DNA of 64,000 nucleotides from contig NZ_LIFX01000004.1 of NCBI RefSeq assembly GCF_001297775.1, positions 248,001 through 312,000 of the forward strand, in the 5' to 3' direction. Under the pieces are notes generated by a model. It worked only from the letters and a program-made list of their open reading frames with translations. It was not told where the DNA came from and did not search any database. Shown here piece by piece: positions 61,999 to 64,000 of this stretch (the stretch's first letter is position 1; each line of letters opens with the position of its first letter). The position numbers and the translations under genes were made by a program. This stretch comes from Trabulsiella odontotermitis. GTDB lineage: Bacteria; Pseudomonadota; Gammaproteobacteria; Enterobacterales; Enterobacteriaceae.

Positions 61999-62874
61999 TT
62001 GAGTGACCATAACGACAATTACGCAATTATTTACGACCTGCATAGCCACACTACCGCTTCTGACGGGCGTTTAACGCCGCAGGAGTTGGTTCATCGCGCC
62101 CATGAAATGCGTGTCGGTACGCTGGCGATTACCGACCATGACAGCGTGGCGGCCATTCCGGCCGCGCAGGCGGAAATCGCCCGCGCCGGTTTACCGCTGA
62201 CGCTGATCACCGGCGTGGAGATTTCCACGGTCTGGGAAAATCATGAAATTCATATCGTCGGTCTGAACATCGACATTGACCATCCGCAAATGACCGGCTT
62301 TCTGGCTGAGCAAAAAGAGCGCCGTCAGCAACGGGCGAAACTGATTGCTGAACGGCTGGAAAGAGCCCATGTGCCAGGTGCCTGGGAAGGCGCGCTGGCG
62401 CTGGCGGACGGCGGGGCGGTGACCCGCGGACACTTCGCCCGTTTTCTGGTGGAGGCGGGAAAAGCCAGTAACATGGCCGATGTGTTTAAAAAATACCTTG
62501 CGCGCGGGAAAACGGGTTATGTTCCGCCGCAGTGGTGTACAATAGATCAAGCTATTGATGTGATTCATCATTCTGGCGGTAAAGCGGTGCTGGCGCATCC
62601 GGGTCGGTACGATTTGTCCGCCAAATGGCTGAAGAGGCTGTTGGCTTACTTCACCGAATGTGGTGGAGACGCAATGGAAGTCGCGCAGTGTCAGCAGGCA
62701 CCCCATGAGCGCGCGCAACTCGCTACCTACGCTCGCCAGTACGGTCTGCTGGGATCGCAGGGCTCTGATTTTCATCAGCCCTGTCCGTGGATTGAACTCG
62801 GCCGCAAGCTGTGGCTTCCCGCTGGCGTGGAAGGCGTGTGGCAGACCTGGGAACAGCCGCAGAATAATTTGTGA
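61999..62874 (+). CDS. rnm: Rnm (YciV/TrpH), PHP-domain 5'-3' exoribonuclease / phosphoesterase
   Basis: 291 residues from TTG 61999, the start also used in E. coli. PHP metal motifs: DLHSHTTASDG, LAITDHDSVAAIP, GVEIST and AHPGRYD; SQGSDFHQP near the C-terminus. In E. coli it matures 5S/23S/16S rRNA 5' ends and hydrolyses nucleoside 3',5'-bisphosphates. Divergent from trp. Confidence 0.95.
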   Translation: MSDHNDNYAIIYDLHSHTTASDGRLTPQELVHRAHEMRVGTLAITDHDSVAAIPAAQAEIARAGLPLTLITGVEISTVWENHEIHIVGLNIDIDHPQMTGFLAEQKERRQQRAKLIAERLERAHVPGAWEGALALADGGAVTRGHFARFLVEAGKASNMADVFKKYLARGKTGYVPPQWCTIDQAIDVIHHSGGKAVLAHPGRYDLSAKWLKRLLAYFTECGGDAMEVAQCQQAPHERAQLATYARQYGLLGSQGSDFHQPCPWIELGRKLWLPAGVEGVWQTWEQPQNNL

Positions 62875-62883
62875 GAGGGAAGT

Positions 62884-63504
62884 ATGAGTCAGTTTTTTTA
62901 TATTCATCCGGACAATCCGCAAGCCCGCCTGATCAACCAGGCTGTGGAAATCGTGCGTAAAGGGGGCGTTATCGTTTACCCCACTGATTCCGGGTATGCG
63001 CTGGGTTGCAAAATTGAAGATAAAGGGGCGATGGAACGCATCTGCCGCATCCGTCATCTTCCGGACGGGCATAACTTTACCCTGATGTGCCGCGATCTGT
63101 CCGAGCTGTCGACCTACGCGTATGTCGACAACGTCGCGTTTCGCCTGATGAAAAACAACACCCCAGGCAACTACACGTTCATTCTTAAGGGCACGAAAGA
63201 GGTGCCGCGCCGCCTGTTGCAGGAAAAGCGTAAAACCATCGGCATGCGCGTGCCGTCGAATCCGATTGCGCAGATGCTGCTGGAAGCGCTCGGCGAGCCG
63301 ATGCTCTCCACCTCGCTGATGTTGCCTGGCAGTGATTTTACTGAGTCTGATCCGGAAGAGATTAAAGACCGTCTGGAGAAGCAGGTTGACCTGATCATTC
63401 ACGGCGGTTATCTCGGTCAGCAACCAACCACGGTTATTGATCTGACCGACGAAGCGCCGGTGGTGCTGCGTGAAGGCGTTGGTGACGTTAAGCCTTTCTT
63501 GTAA
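62884..63504 (+). CDS. yciO: YciO, YrdC/Sua5-domain protein
   Basis: 206 residues, the E. coli length. YrdC RNA-binding/threonylcarbamoyl-AMP synthase-like fold: GGVIVYPTDSGYALGC, NFTLMCRDLSELSTYA, KTIGMRVPSNPIAQMLLEALGEPMLSTS. Ribosome site GAGAGGGAAGT. Ten bp after rnm, so cotranscribed. Its exact role is less certain than that of TsaC. Confidence 0.95.
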   Translation: MSQFFYIHPDNPQARLINQAVEIVRKGGVIVYPTDSGYALGCKIEDKGAMERICRIRHLPDGHNFTLMCRDLSELSTYAYVDNVAFRLMKNNTPGNYTFILKGTKEVPRRLLQEKRKTIGMRVPSNPIAQMLLEALGEPMLSTSLMLPGSDFTESDPEEIKDRLEKQVDLIIHGGYLGQQPTTVIDLTDEAPVVLREGVGDVKPFL

Positions 63505-63539
63505 CCAACGGGGCGACCGTTATGTCGCCCCTGCGGGAG

Positions 63540-64000
63540 TTAAAGTAAAACCAGAGGCATCCAGGTCAGCCCGGTGATGACCAGCAACACCAGGAAAACC
63601 AGCCCGAAAATGGCGCCCAGTCGCCAGTAATCCGCCGTCGGCAGATAACCACTACCGTAGTAGATCGGGCTTGGACCGGTCGCATATGGGGTAATAATGC
63701 TGCCCAGACCAATTGCCGCGCCAACCATCAGGCCGAAGACAGGTAACGGAATGTCCGGCATAGCCAGCGCGGCCGCAATCATCATGGGCGCCAGTGCGGA
63801 GGTATATGCCGTGGCGCTGGCGAAGAAGTAGCGCAATAAATAAAACACCACGATCAACGCCACCATCACCATCACCGGCGAGTAACCGCTCAGTCCGTTT
63901 GCCAGCAGCTTACCAAACCAGGTGATGAAGCCTGTGTCATTAAGGCCGGTGGCAAGCGTTATCAGCGATGCCAGCCAGAAGAAGACGTTCCATGCTGATT
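63540..64000 (-). CDS. Anion permease, DASS/SLC13 family (C-terminal part, 5' end cut by window edge)
   Basis: The open frame continues to the right edge without a start: 152 residues of a C-terminal half. Membrane segments and the DASS motif FFASATAYTSALAPMMIAAA plus GLGSIITPYATGPSPIYYGSGYL place it with CitT/TtdT/YbhI-type dicarboxylate or tricarboxylate transporters. The internal GTG at 63875 is not the true start. Substrate cannot be told from this fragment. In E. coli the neighbour of yciO is yciQ. Confidence 0.85.
   Translation of the reverse strand, partial: SAWNVFFWLASLITLATGLNDTGFITWFGKLLANGLSGYSPVMVMVALIVVFYLLRYFFASATAYTSALAPMMIAAALAMPDIPLPVFGLMVGAAIGLGSIITPYATGPSPIYYGSGYLPTADYWRLGAIFGLVFLVLLVITGLTWMPLVLL

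Noticed and set aside
62191-63423. 410-codon minus-strand open frame
   Set aside because: Lies antisense to rnm and yciO, which are both clearly real; low-complexity, His/Arg/Gln-rich translation typical of an antisense shadow.

Overview
The window is chromosomal DNA from a member of the Enterobacteriaceae. Nearly every gene has a close Escherichia/Salmonella/Citrobacter/Enterobacter counterpart, and base composition looks GC-rich by eye (not counted). Gene content (a GH18 chitinase beside pncA, a fimbrial island between astE and spy, no yciEFG) rules out a standard E. coli K-12 layout. I judge it to be a Citrobacter/Enterobacter-like genome but cannot fix the species from sequence alone.

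Layout. 1-9.3 kb: a truncated DUF1254 gene, then yeaD, gapA, msrB, yeaC, chitinase, pncA, ansA and sppA. 9.4-22.9 kb: ydjA, selD-topB, gdhA, ynjH/nudG, ynjA-ynjF, then a minus-strand run xthA-TVP38-ynjB-ynjC-ynjD-ynjE (DNA repair, a membrane protein, an ABC importer and a rhodanese). 23-29.4 kb: the arginine succinyltransferase operon astCADBE behind a sigma-54 promoter with two NtrC-like sites. 29.4-36.3 kb: a chaperone-usher fimbrial island bracketed by two paralogous CRP-like regulators. 36.6-39.4 kb: spy, ves, nadE, osmE. 39.4-45 kb: chitobiose operon chbBCARFG. 45-51.3 kb: katE, cedA, tcyP, ydjM, hxpB, yniB. 51.3-54.4 kb: yciA, yciB, yciC, a cysteine-cluster gene and ompW. 55-61.9 kb: the trp operon with terminator, attenuator, leader and operator. 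62-64 kb: rnm, yciO and a truncated anion permease.

Themes. (1) Chitin use: a secreted chitinase and the chitobiose PTS sit in one window, and both transcripts carry a stretch complementary to the seed of the small RNA ChiX as I remember it. In the chitinase the 12-nt match covers the ribosome binding site; in chbBC it is the known RNA trap. This suggests one sRNA couples the two. (2) Map order runs like the E. coli gapA-to-yniB segment and then jumps at about 51.3 kb to the yciA-trp segment. In E. coli these lie on opposite sides of the replication terminus, so a terminus-spanning inversion breakpoint is likely here. (3) Individual oddities: YnjF has lost the first Asp of its CDP-alcohol phosphotransferase motif, and the last residues of TopB are encoded by a REP element.

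No tRNA, rRNA, CRISPR array, insertion sequence or prophage was recognised.
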